From assembly GCA_963790335.1 (NCBI GenBank), contig CAWBOB010000002.1, positions 186,001 through 250,000 on the forward strand: 64,000 nt of DNA, in the 5' to 3' direction. This document shows positions 1 to 7,854 of this stretch, in pieces. Position numbers and translations under genes: made by a program. Within the stretch, counting starts at the first letter, position 1. Each line of letters starts with the position of its first letter. Under the pieces are notes generated by a model. It was not told the origin of the DNA and did not search any database. It was given only the letters and a program-made list of their open reading frames with translations. Source of the stretch: JAOUEA01 sp963790335. Lineage in GTDB: Bacteria; Actinomycetota; UBA4738; HRBIN12.

Positions 1-1847
1 TGGCGTTCGAGCGCCTCCCACGGATCGAAGATGTTGCCGAGCGACTTCGACATCTTGCGGCCGTCGGCCGCGACGATATGTCCGAGGCAGACGACGTTGC
101 GATAGGCCGGGGCGTCGAAGTGCAGCACGCCCTCGGCCATGAGCGTGTAGAACCAGCCCCGGGTCTGGTCGATCGCCTCGGAGATGAAGTCCGCGGGTAC
201 GTGCCGTTCGAACTCCTCGACGCCGCGCCCGAGCTCGGGGTGGTAGCCCCACTGCGCGAACGGCATCGCGCCGGAGTCGTACCACGCGTCGATGACCTCG
301 GGAACGCGCCGAGCCTGCTCGCCGCACTCGCGGCACTCGAAGACGACCTCGTCGATGCCGGGGCGGTGGGGGTCCACGCCGGTCACGTCGCGTCCGGCCA
401 GCTCGCCGAGCTCGGCGAGCGAGCCGACCGCCCGCAGGTGGTTCCGCGCACAGCGCCAGATCGGCAGGGGGGTGCCCCAGTACCGCTCCCGTGACAACGC
501 CCAGTCGACGTTGTTCTCGAGCCAGTTGCCGTAGCGTCCGTGCTTGATGTGCTCGGGGTACCAGCCCACGCCCTCGTTGACCTCGAGCAGCCGCTCCTTG
601 ACCTCGGTGGTGCGCACGTACCACGAGGTGCGGGCGTAGTAGAGGAGTGGCGTCTGGCAGCGCCAGCAGAACGGGTAGTTGTGCTCGTAGCGCTCGTCAC
701 GAAGCAGCAGGCCTCGCCCGCGCAGATCCTCGACGATCGCCGGATCGGCGTCCTTCACGAACAGGCCGCGAACGAACGCAGGAGCGAGGTCGGTGAATCG
801 TCCGTCGTCGCCGACCGGCTTGTGCACGGGCCAGCCCTGCTCGCGGCCCACGGCGAGGTCGTCGGGGCCGAATGCGGGTGCCAGATGCACGATGCCGGTG
901 CCGTCGCCCATCGAGACGAACGAGCCGGCGACGACCCGGTGGGCGCCGTCGACGTTGGGGTACGGGGGCGAGTACCGGGCCCCGACGAGCGCGGTGCCAT
1001 CGAACCCTCGCAGGCGACGCCATCCCTCGCCGAGCACCGACGGCGCGAGCGCCGCGGCCACGACGAGCCGTTCGCCCTCGCGCTCCATGACGTCGTAGAC
1101 CGCACCGGCGTCCACGGCGGCGCCGGCGTTCGACGGCAGCGTCCACGGGGTGGTCGTCCAGACGAGGAGCGAGGCGCCTTCGAGCTCGGGTTCGCTCGTC
1201 TCGACGATGGGGAACCGCACGAAGACGCTCGGATCCTCGACCGTGCGATAGCCCTGCGCGACCTCCGCGTCGGACAGCGCCGTGCCGCAGCGCGGGCAGT
1301 ACGCCGTGACCCGGTCGGCTTCCTGCAGCAAGCCCCGCTCGAACAGCGACTTCAGCGACCACCAGACCGACTCGACGTAGCCGGGCGCCATCGTCCAGTA
1401 CGCCTCCTCGAGATCGACCCAGTAGCCGATCCGTTCGGTGAGGCGCTCGAACTCGCCTACGTACCGCTTGACGGATTCGCGGCAGAGGTCGTTGAAGGCT
1501 GCGATGCCGAACGCCTCGATGTCGCGCTTGCCGGTCGTACCGATCTCCTTCTCGACCTCGAGCTCGACCGGGAGGCCGTGGCAATCCCACCCACCCCTGC
1601 GGGGCACGCGGTGTCCGGTCATCGTCTTGTATCGCGGGTAGACATCCTTGAACGTGCGGGGCTCCACGTGGTGCACGCCCGGCTTGCCGTTGGCCGTCGG
1701 TGGACCTTCGTAGAACATCCAGAGCGGCGCATCCGCTCGCCGTGCCAGCGATGCATGGAAGATGTCGCGCTCCTTCCAGAACGCGAGCGTCTCGAGCTCG
1801 AGCTCCGGGAAGCTCGCATCGGTATCCACCGGCTCGAACGGCGCCAT
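1..1847 (-). CDS. ileS: Isoleucyl-tRNA synthetase (C-terminus outside the window)
   Basis: Charges tRNA-Ile with isoleucine in the cytoplasm. About 615 residues are visible, starting with MAPFEPVDTDASFPELELE. The HIGH-type signature is GKPGVHH, preceded by FYEGPPTAN (about residues 45-62). The KMSKS loop (RKMSKSLGN) lies at about bases 25-60, so the window ends just after it and the anticodon-binding and C-terminal domains are missing. The 1847 start and the KMSKS loop are in the same frame, and the stretches read between them give a continuous IleS sequence. The ATG at 1847 is preceded by a purine-rich GGAGGAAGGAG. A T-box leader lies directly upstream, which independently supports the aminoacyl-tRNA synthetase assignment. 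Confidence 0.95.
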   Translation of the reverse strand, partial: MAPFEPVDTDASFPELELETLAFWKERDIFHASLARRADAPLWMFYEGPPTANGKPGVHHVEPRTFKDVYPRYKTMTGHRVPRRGGWDCHGLPVELEVEKEIGTTGKRDIEAFGIAAFNDLCRESVKRYVGEFERLTERIGYWVDLEEAYWTMAPGYVESVWWSLKSLFERGLLQEADRVTAYCPRCGTALSDAEVAQGYRTVEDPSVFVRFPIVETSEPELEGASLLVWTTTPWTLPSNAGAAVDAGAVYDVMEREGERLVVAAALAPSVLGEGWRRLRGFDGTALVGARYSPPYPNVDGAHRVVAGSFVSMGDGTGIVHLAPAFGPDDLAVGREQGWPVHKPVGDDGRFTDLAPAFVRGLFVKDADPAIVEDLRGRGLLLRDERYEHNYPFCWRCQTPLLYYARTSWYVRTTEVKERLLEVNEGVGWYPEHIKHGRYGNWLENNVDWALSRERYWGTPLPIWRCARNHLRAVGSLAELGELAGRDVTGVDPHRPGIDEVVFECRECGEQARRVPEVIDAWYDSGAMPFAQWGYHPELGRGVEEFERHVPADFISEAIDQTRGWFYTLMAEGVLHFDAPAYRNVVCLGHIVAADGRKMSKSLGNIFDPWEALER

Positions 1848-1861
1848 CGGCTCGTGCTCCT

Positions 1862-2160
1862 TCCTCCGGGAACGAAGAACGCCTCGTCCCAACGTGTTGC
1901 CGGGACGAGGCGTCGGTGCTGCCCCGCGGTGCCACCCCGCGTTGCCGGACCCTCGCAGGCCGCGGCCACTCACGACCCCGATTTCCGGGGTCTCCCGCGA
2001 TCACGGGCGGGTCCCGCCTGCGTCTCCACGGCCTGCGAGGGCCGGTTCGGGCAGGGGCTCGGGGATGATGTCCGCGCGGGGCTCGGCGCCGGGCTCGCAC
2101 CACCCCCGGCTCGCTCGGGTGCCTCGCCGATCCGCACGGCGCGTTCCCGTCATCGCCTGT
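1862..2160 (-). promoter_or_regulatory. T-box riboswitch leader of ileS
   Basis: The leader RNA (read on the minus strand) contains the T-box core GGGTGGCACCGCGG at 1937-1924. It is followed by a perfect 12-bp stem (1902-1913 with 1879-1890, 11-nt loop) and then a weak U-rich stretch, in the position of a T-box terminator, just before the ribosome binding site. Upstream elements are a perfect 12-bp long-range stem (1950-1961 with 2030-2041), a 7-bp hairpin (1974-1980 with 1986-1992), a GATGACGGGA start-like motif near 2145-2155, and GGACATCATC near 2064-2073 that could carry an AUC isoleucine specifier. T-boxes sense uncharged cognate tRNA. Whether this one acts on transcription (terminator) or translation, as known for actinobacterial ileS, is not decidable by eye. 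Confidence 0.85.
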
Positions 2161-2167
2161 TCGCGCG

Positions 2168-2196
2168 ATGGTACAAGCACCCTGCAACCCACACAA
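2168..2196 (-). promoter_or_regulatory. Probable sigma-70-type promoter of the ileS leader
   Basis: On the minus strand, TTGTGT (2191-2196) is separated by 17 nt from TACCAT (2168-2173). Transcription would begin near 2160, just before the GATGACGGGA start of the T-box leader. Confidence 0.6.
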
Positions 2197-2279
2197 TCGC
2201 CGGAGGGTGTCCCGCTGGCGGCGATCCACCTCATATGCCGCCTGACCTGCGAGAACGCGGCCCGCTGAGCCTCATCTGC

Positions 2280-2285
2280 TACCCT
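2280..2285 (+). promoter_or_regulatory. -10 element of the dksA-like gene (leaderless type)
   Basis: TACCCT with an upstream TGC (extended -10) ends 9 nt before the ATG at 2295. No Shine-Dalgarno sequence lies between them, so the transcript probably begins at or next to the start codon. Confidence 0.5.
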
Positions 2286-2294
2286 TCGCCGGCT

Positions 2295-2678
2295 ATGGCG
2301 CAGACCAAGCTCACGGCCAAGGAGATCGCCGACCTGAAGGGTCGCCTCGAAGAGGAACGCGGCGAGCTCCGCGAGCAGCTCACGACGATCGAGGAAGAGA
2401 CCTTCGCGACGTCGCAGTCCGAACTCTCGGGCGACGTCGGTCTCGACGACGAGTCTGCCGACGCGGGCACCGCGACCTTCGAGCGCGAGAAGGATCTCTC
2501 CATCGAGAACAACGTGCGCGACCTGCTCTCCAAGATCGAGCGGGCGCTCTCGCGCATCGACGACGGCACGTACGGCACGTGTGAACGGTGCGGCAAGCCG
2601 ATCGAGAAGGCTCGCATCAAGGCGCTTCCCTACGTGGACCTCTGCATCAAGGACGCGCAGGCGCGATCGCGCCGCTGA
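2295..2678 (+). CDS. TraR/DksA-family zinc-finger transcriptional regulator
   Basis: 127-residue protein. It has an N-terminal coiled coil (about residues 5-60, rich in Lys, Glu and Leu), an acidic middle section, and a C-terminal zinc-finger segment CERCGKPI...LCIKD. DksA/TraR proteins bind the RNA polymerase secondary channel and alter promoter kinetics. The finger has CxxC, a 17-residue spacer and then CxxD instead of the usual CxxC, so the fourth zinc ligand is Asp. The start is the ATG at 2295, 9 nt after a -10 element. An in-frame reading continues far upstream antisense to ileS, but it has no family similarity there. The location between ileS and lspA is common in actinobacteria. Confidence 0.85.
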   Translation: MAQTKLTAKEIADLKGRLEEERGELREQLTTIEEETFATSQSELSGDVGLDDESADAGTATFEREKDLSIENNVRDLLSKIERALSRIDDGTYGTCERCGKPIEKARIKALPYVDLCIKDAQARSRR

Positions 2679-2683
2679 CGATC

Positions 2684-3235
2684 GTGGACCGAGCCCGGCG
2701 CCGCGCCGCGGTCTGGCTCTTCTCCGTGGCGGCGGCCGCCTTCCTCGCGGATCGGCTCTCGAAGATCTGGGCGGAGCAGCGTCTGCCGGGCGACCCGATC
2801 GAGGTGATCTCCGGCGTCGTGACCTTCCGCTTCGCCACGAACCCGGGCGGCGCATTCAGCTTCGGCCGGAGCGCGCCGTGGTTCTTCGTGGCCGTCACGA
2901 TCGTCGTGGCCGTCACGATCGTGGTCACCGCGTTCCGCCACACGAACCGCGCGATCGCGCTGGCGCTCGGGCTCGTGCTGGGCGGGGCGCTCGGCAACCT
3001 GACGGACCGCCTGACGAGGGGAGATCGTTTCGATGGCCACGTGGTCGACTTCATCGATCTGCAGATCTGGCCCGTGTTCAACCTCGCCGACACGGCCATC
3101 GTGATCGGCGCGGTGGTGCTGGCGCTGGGCTCGTTCCTCGGCGATCGCCTGGGCGCTGGTCCCGACCCTGCGGCCCCCGATCCGGCGCTCCGTGACCCGT
3201 CCGTTCCCGACCCGTCAGCAGCCCGTGAGCGCTGA
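2684..3235 (+). CDS. lspA: Lipoprotein signal peptidase (signal peptidase II)
   Basis: Membrane aspartyl protease that removes the signal peptide from diacylglyceryl-prolipoproteins; several lipoprotein genes lie in this window. 183 residues from the GTG at 2684, 5 nt after the dksA-like stop. It has four hydrophobic segments and the family motifs NPGGAFSFG and GNLTDRL...VDFIDLQIW...FNLADTAI, which carry the two catalytic Asp residues. The C-terminal tail is Pro/Asp-rich and continues into the region where the next gene starts. No clear Shine-Dalgarno sequence is present, so translation is probably coupled to the upstream gene. Confidence 0.92.
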   Translation: MDRARRRAAVWLFSVAAAAFLADRLSKIWAEQRLPGDPIEVISGVVTFRFATNPGGAFSFGRSAPWFFVAVTIVVAVTIVVTAFRHTNRAIALALGLVLGGALGNLTDRLTRGDRFDGHVVDFIDLQIWPVFNLADTAIVIGAVVLALGSFLGDRLGAGPDPAAPDPALRDPSVPDPSAARER

Positions 3236-4127
3236 CGGGGCATTCATCGCGGACGCAGGACGGCTCGACGTGGTCGCCACACGTCTGTGCGGCGCTCCCC
3301 GCGCCGACGTGCAACGAGCGATCGCCGCCGGACGGGTCACGGTCGACGGCGTCGCCCGGGCGAAGTCGTACCGCCTCCACGGTGGAGAGCGCATCGCGAT
3401 CGAGCTCATCGAGCACGCACCCCTGGAAGCCGAGGGCCCCGCGGTCCCCGTTCGGTACGAGGACGAGCACCTGCTGGTCATCGCGAAACCGGCCGGGCTG
3501 ATCACCCACCCCACCGAGCAGCGGCGAGCGGGCACGCTCGTGAACCGTCTGCTCGGCATGGGGGTGACGCTCTCGGCGGCGGGAGGTGAGCTGCGACCGG
3601 GCATCGTGCACCGGCTCGATGCGGGCACCTCGGGGCTCATGCTCGTCGCCAAGACCGACGCCGCGCACGAGGCGGTGTCGCAGATGCTGCGCCGCCACGA
3701 GGTGGACCGGCGCTACCTGGCCCTCGTGCGCGGGCCGGTCGAGCACGACACCTTCACCGTGGACGCCCCGCTCGGCCGGCGGGCCGAGCGGGTGGTCGTC
3801 GACCGCAGCGAGGGCCGCCCGGCGGAGACGTCGTTCGAGGTGCGGGAGCGTCTGCACGGCACCACGCTGCTGGAAGCGTCGCCCCGCACCGGCCGGACCC
3901 ACCAGATCCGGGTGCACCTGCAGGCGATCGGACATCCGATCGTCGGCGATCGCGCCTACGGGGGAGGGGGCGACCTCGCGACGGCGCTCGGCCTCGACCG
4001 GCCGTTCCTGCACGCGTGGCGTCTCGCGTTGGATCACCCGATCACCGCCGAGCGGATCGAGCTCGAGGAACGGCTCCCCGGCGAGCTCGAGCGCGCCCTC
4101 GCCACTGCCCGCGACCTGGAACCTTGA
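3225..4127 (+). CDS. rluD: RluA-family 23S rRNA pseudouridine synthase (RluD-like)
   Basis: Isomerises uridine to pseudouridine in rRNA. An N-terminal S4 RNA-binding domain (RLDVVATRLCGAPRADVQRA, near residues 13-32) is followed by the catalytic domain. That domain carries the GIVHRLDAGTSGLMLVAKT motif with the catalytic Asp of HRLD, and the RTGRTHQIRVHL motif. The GTG at 3225 gives 300 residues and overlaps lspA by 11 nt. A GTG at 3192 would add 11 residues and cannot be excluded. The lspA-rluD pairing is standard in actinobacteria and firmicutes. The exact RluA subfamily is assigned from gene order, not from sequence alone. Confidence 0.88.
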   Translation: MSADGAFIADAGRLDVVATRLCGAPRADVQRAIAAGRVTVDGVARAKSYRLHGGERIAIELIEHAPLEAEGPAVPVRYEDEHLLVIAKPAGLITHPTEQRRAGTLVNRLLGMGVTLSAAGGELRPGIVHRLDAGTSGLMLVAKTDAAHEAVSQMLRRHEVDRRYLALVRGPVEHDTFTVDAPLGRRAERVVVDRSEGRPAETSFEVRERLHGTTLLEASPRTGRTHQIRVHLQAIGHPIVGDRAYGGGGDLATALGLDRPFLHAWRLALDHPITAERIELEERLPGELERALATARDLEP

Positions 4128-4180
4128 CGCCTCACCCACCCGAGCGTAGTTTTGCCACCTCGTGAATCACACCGGTGTAG

Positions 4181-4198
4181 TTATCCACCTGTGGAAAA
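4181..4198 (+). promoter_or_regulatory. Inverted pair of DnaA-box-like 9-mers upstream of dnaE
   Basis: TTATCCACC at 4181-4189 differs from the consensus TTATCCACA by one base. It is abutted by TGTGGAAAA at 4190-4198, the reverse complement of TTTTCCACA, also one base off consensus. Together they form an 18-bp near-palindrome 22 nt before the dnaE start. Confidence 0.5.
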
Positions 4199-4220
4199 CG
4201 TCGGCTGGCAGGGGCGGGCG

Positions 4221-7200
4221 ATGACCGCCCGCAGCGACGGTTTCGTCCACCTGCACGTCCACTCCGAGTACTCCCTGCTCGATGGGGCGGCCCGCATCGA
4301 GGCCCCCGCCTCCAATCCGGGCGCGCCGACCATCTTCTCCGAGGTGCAGCGGCTGGGCATGCAGGCCGTGGCCGTCACCGACCACGGTTCCATGTTCGGC
4401 GCCCTGCGGTTCTTCGAGGCGGCTCGCGCGGCGGGTGTCAAGCCGATCATCGGGGTCGAGGCCTACGTCGCTCCGGGCTCGCGCTTCGACCGCGACCCGG
4501 GCGAGAGCGAGGAGAAGTACCACCACCTCACGCTGCTCGCCCGTGACGAGACCGGCTACCGCAACCTGCTGAAGCTGGTCTCGGCCGCCTACCTCGAGGG
4601 CTTCTACCACCGGCCCCGCATGGACAAGCAGCTGATGGCCGAGCATGCGCAGGGCATCACCTGTCTGTCCGGCTGCCTGTCGAGCGAGGTCTCGGTGCGC
4701 CTGCTCGGCGGACAGGAGGAGCGGGCCCGGGCCGCCGCCGCGGAGTACCGCGACATCTTCGGTGACGGCAACTACTACATCGAGGTGCAGGACCACGGGA
4801 TCGCCGACCAGCACACGATCCTGCGCCGCCAGTTCGAGCTGGGGCGTGCCCTCGGCATCCCGGTGGTCGCGACCAACGACCTGCACTACACCCTGAAGGA
4901 AGACGCGAAGCCCCACGACGTGCTGCTCTGCATCCAGCAGCAGAAGGTGCAGACCGATCTGAAGCGGCTGCGGTTCGACTCCGACGAGTTCTACCTCAAG
5001 AGCCCCGAGGAGATGCGGGCCGTCTTCGCCGAGACGCCCCAGGTCTGCGACGCCACCCTCGACATCGCCGAGAGCGTCGAGCTCGACCTCGTCTACGGCG
5101 AGCGTGCCCCGGCCGACCAGCGCTACCACCTGCCACGGTTCGTCACGCCCGGCGACATCGACCGTGACACGTACCTGCGCTCGCTCGTGGAGCGAGGCGC
5201 AGGTGAGCGCTACGGCGAGATCGCACCCGAGGTCCGTGAGCGGATCGACCACGAGCTCGACGTGATCACCTCCATGGGGTTCGGGGGCTACTTCCTCATC
5301 GTGTGGGACCTGATCCGGTACGCGCGGGAACAGGGCATCCGCGTCGGCCCGGGCCGAGGCTCGGCGGCGGGCTCGGTCGTGAGCTACGCGCTGCGCATCA
5401 CCGACCTCGATCCGCTGCGGTACGGGCTGCTGTTCGAGCGGTTCCTGAACCCCGAGCGCATCCAGATGCCCGATATCGACATGGACTTCGACGAGCGCCG
5501 CCGCGACGAGGTCATCCGGTACGCGACCGAGACCTACGGTGCCGATCACGTGGCGCAGATCGTCACGTTCCAGACGATCAAGGGCAAGCAGGGCATCCGC
5601 GACGCGGCGCGCGTGCTCGGGTTCCCGCCGATCGTGGGCGACCGCCTCTGCAAGATGTACCCGGCGGCCGTCATGGGCCGCGACTACCCGATCGACGTCG
5701 CGCTCACGCTCTCGCCGGACCTCGCGAACGCGTACGAGCGCGAACCCGAAGCCAAGGAGATCATCGAGACCGCGCGCGCGCTCGAGGGCTTGCGACGCGA
5801 GGACTCCGTGCACGCCGCGGGCGTCGTGATCGGCGATGCGCCGCTCGTCAACTACCTGCCGCTCAAGCTCTCCAAGGACTCACGCGACGATTCCAAGAAG
5901 GTCGTCACGCAGTTCGACATGAACGGGGTGGAGGCGCTCGGGCTGCTGAAGATGGACTTCCTCGGGTTGCGGAACCTGAGCGTGATCGAGGACACCCTCC
6001 GCCACCTGCGGGCGCGCGAGGTCGAACTCGACATCGACCACGTGGTGCTCGACGACGACGCGACCTACCGCATGCTGCAGCGCGCCGAGACCACGGGGGT
6101 CTTCCAGATGGAATCGGCGGGCATGCGCAACCTGATCAAGGTGCTGAAGCCGGACCGGTTCGAAGACCTCATGGCGCTCGTAGCGCTGTACCGCCCTGGC
6201 CCGCTCAACAACGGGCTGCACACGGAGTACGCCGAGCGCAAGCACGGCCGTCGGCGGGTGACCTATCCGCACGAGGACCTCGAGCCGATCCTGCGCGACA
6301 CGTACGGCGTCATGATCTACCAGGAGCAGGTCATGCAGGTGGCGGTGACCCTCGCGGGGTTCACCATGGGGGAGGCCGACACGCTGCGCAAGGCGATGGG
6401 CAAGAAGAAGCTCGCCGTGCTGATGCCCTTCAAGGAGAAGTTCATCGCCGGCGCGGTCGCCAAGGGATACACGCAGAAGCTCGCCGCCGACATGTTCGAC
6501 ATGATCGTGCCGTTCGCCGACTACGGCTTCAACGCGTCGCACGCGTGCGCCTACGGGTACGTCGCCTACCAGACCGCCTACCTCATGGCGCACCATCCGG
6601 TCGAGTACATGGCCTCGATCCTCACGTCGGTCAAGGACGACAAGGACCGCAAGCCCTTCTACCTGTACGCGTGCCGGGGCATGGGCATCGAGGTGCTGCC
6701 GCCCGACGTGAACGATTCCGAGACCGACTTCGCTCCTGCGCCCGGCGAGCAGCCCGCGATCCGGTACGGGTTGTCGGCGGTGCGCAACGTCGGCGAGGGC
6801 GCCGTCGCGAAGATCATCGACGTCCGTCGGTCAGAGGGCGCGTTCACATCGTTCTCCGATTTCTGCCGCAAGGTCGAGCCCGGCGTGCTGACGAAGCGCG
6901 TGCTCGAGTCGCTCAGCCAGGCCGGGGCGTTCGACTCGCTCGGCTACACCCGGCAAGGGTTGCTGCTCGGCCACGACAGGGTCTCCGCGCCGATCCTCGC
7001 CGAGCGCAAGGCCGAGGCGGCCGGACAGTTCTCGCTGTTCGGCGCGGCCGGTGGCGACGACGGTGAGGGGCAGGCCGTCGACGAGTCGGTGCTCGACGCC
7101 GAGGAATTCGACTCGCGCACGCTGCTCCGTCTCGAGAAGGAGATGCTCGGTCAGTTCGTGACCGATCACCCGTTGCTCGGGGTGCGTGACGTGCTGGCGG

Positions 7201-7793
7201 CCGCGTGCAGCCACGAGATCGCCGACCTCGAGGCGCTCGGCGACGGCGACCTCGTCACGCTCGGGGGCATCATCGGGGCCGTCGCACGCAAGTACACGAA
7301 GCGAGGAGAGCCCTACGCGCAGTTCCGTCTCGAGGGTCTGGCAGGAGGCGTCGGCGTGGTCGCGTTCCCCAGCGTGTACGAAGCGGTACCGGGCCTGATC
7401 GAGACCGATCGCATCGTGCTCGCGACCGGCCGCATCGACCTCCGTGGGCGCGAGCTCCAGATCCGCGCGGTCGAGGTGCGTGAGCCTGACCTCGGATCGT
7501 CGGCCCCCAGCACCGCGGTGCCCGACGCACTCGTGGTCGACCTTCCCGCTCCCGCATGCCGGCCTGCGGTGCTCGCCAAGCTGAAGGAGCTGTTCGAGGC
7601 CCATCCAGGCGGCGCACCCGTGCGGGTGCGCTTCCTCTCCTCGACGGGGGTCATGCCCCTCGAGGTCGGCCCGTTCCGGGTCCACCCGAGCGGTCCGCTG
7701 CTCGGCGAGCTCCGGTCGCTGCTCGGCGGCGACGCGGCCCGGGTCGAACGCGATCCCGGCGTCGGTGCGGCGCTCGAGCCCGTGGGCCAGTAG
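4221..7793 (+). CDS. dnaE: DNA polymerase III alpha subunit (DnaE1 type)
   Basis: Replicative polymerase catalytic subunit, 1190 residues, the usual DnaE1 length. The N-terminal PHP domain begins HLHVHSEYSLLDGA. The polymerase core contains the catalytic PDIDMDF motif (near residue 417), then fingers and helix-hairpin-helix regions. A C-terminal OB-fold region (GGIIGAVARKYTKRGEPYA) follows. There is no inserted 3'-5' exonuclease domain, so it is not PolC. The ATG at 4221 is chosen because the PHP domain begins 10 residues later; a longer in-frame start at 4152 would cross the DnaA-box-like palindrome. The gene reads without interruption. Confidence 0.97.
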   Translation: MTARSDGFVHLHVHSEYSLLDGAARIEAPASNPGAPTIFSEVQRLGMQAVAVTDHGSMFGALRFFEAARAAGVKPIIGVEAYVAPGSRFDRDPGESEEKYHHLTLLARDETGYRNLLKLVSAAYLEGFYHRPRMDKQLMAEHAQGITCLSGCLSSEVSVRLLGGQEERARAAAAEYRDIFGDGNYYIEVQDHGIADQHTILRRQFELGRALGIPVVATNDLHYTLKEDAKPHDVLLCIQQQKVQTDLKRLRFDSDEFYLKSPEEMRAVFAETPQVCDATLDIAESVELDLVYGERAPADQRYHLPRFVTPGDIDRDTYLRSLVERGAGERYGEIAPEVRERIDHELDVITSMGFGGYFLIVWDLIRYAREQGIRVGPGRGSAAGSVVSYALRITDLDPLRYGLLFERFLNPERIQMPDIDMDFDERRRDEVIRYATETYGADHVAQIVTFQTIKGKQGIRDAARVLGFPPIVGDRLCKMYPAAVMGRDYPIDVALTLSPDLANAYEREPEAKEIIETARALEGLRREDSVHAAGVVIGDAPLVNYLPLKLSKDSRDDSKKVVTQFDMNGVEALGLLKMDFLGLRNLSVIEDTLRHLRAREVELDIDHVVLDDDATYRMLQRAETTGVFQMESAGMRNLIKVLKPDRFEDLMALVALYRPGPLNNGLHTEYAERKHGRRRVTYPHEDLEPILRDTYGVMIYQEQVMQVAVTLAGFTMGEADTLRKAMGKKKLAVLMPFKEKFIAGAVAKGYTQKLAADMFDMIVPFADYGFNASHACAYGYVAYQTAYLMAHHPVEYMASILTSVKDDKDRKPFYLYACRGMGIEVLPPDVNDSETDFAPAPGEQPAIRYGLSAVRNVGEGAVAKIIDVRRSEGAFTSFSDFCRKVEPGVLTKRVLESLSQAGAFDSLGYTRQGLLLGHDRVSAPILAERKAEAAGQFSLFGAAGGDDGEGQAVDESVLDAEEFDSRTLLRLEKEMLGQFVTDHPLLGVRDVLAAACSHEIADLEALGDGDLVTLGGIIGAVARKYTKRGEPYAQFRLEGLAGGVGVVAFPSVYEAVPGLIETDRIVLATGRIDLRGRELQIRAVEVREPDLGSSAPSTAVPDALVVDLPAPACRPAVLAKLKELFEAHPGGAPVRVRFLSSTGVMPLEVGPFRVHPSGPLLGELRSLLGGDAARVERDPGVGAALEPVGQ

Positions 7794-7808
7794 TCCACGC
7801 TGGACGAG

Positions 7809-7835
7809 CCGGGCCGCGCCGCCGCGCGCGGCCGG
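7809..7835 (+). terminator. GC-rich hairpin after dnaE
   Basis: CCGGGCCGCGC (7809-7819) can pair with GCGCGCGGCCGG downstream with one bulge. It lies between the dnaE stop and the -10 element of the next gene. There is no T-run, so it is only a candidate terminator. Confidence 0.35.
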
Positions 7836-7840
7836 GCACA

Positions 7841-7846
7841 TAGGGT
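7841..7846 (+). promoter_or_regulatory. -10 element of the priA-like gene (leaderless type)
   Basis: TAGGGT ends 8 nt before the ATG at 7855. The intervening GGGCGTTC is not a ribosome binding site at proper distance. Confidence 0.5.
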
Positions 7847-7854
7847 GGGCGTTC

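Noticed and set aside
540..2294. Long open frame on the plus strand opposite ileS, in frame with the dksA-like gene
   Set aside because: The region opposite is a clear isoleucyl-tRNA synthetase and T-box leader. The upper part has no family motif and the compositional bias of a shadow frame. Only the part from 2295 is kept.
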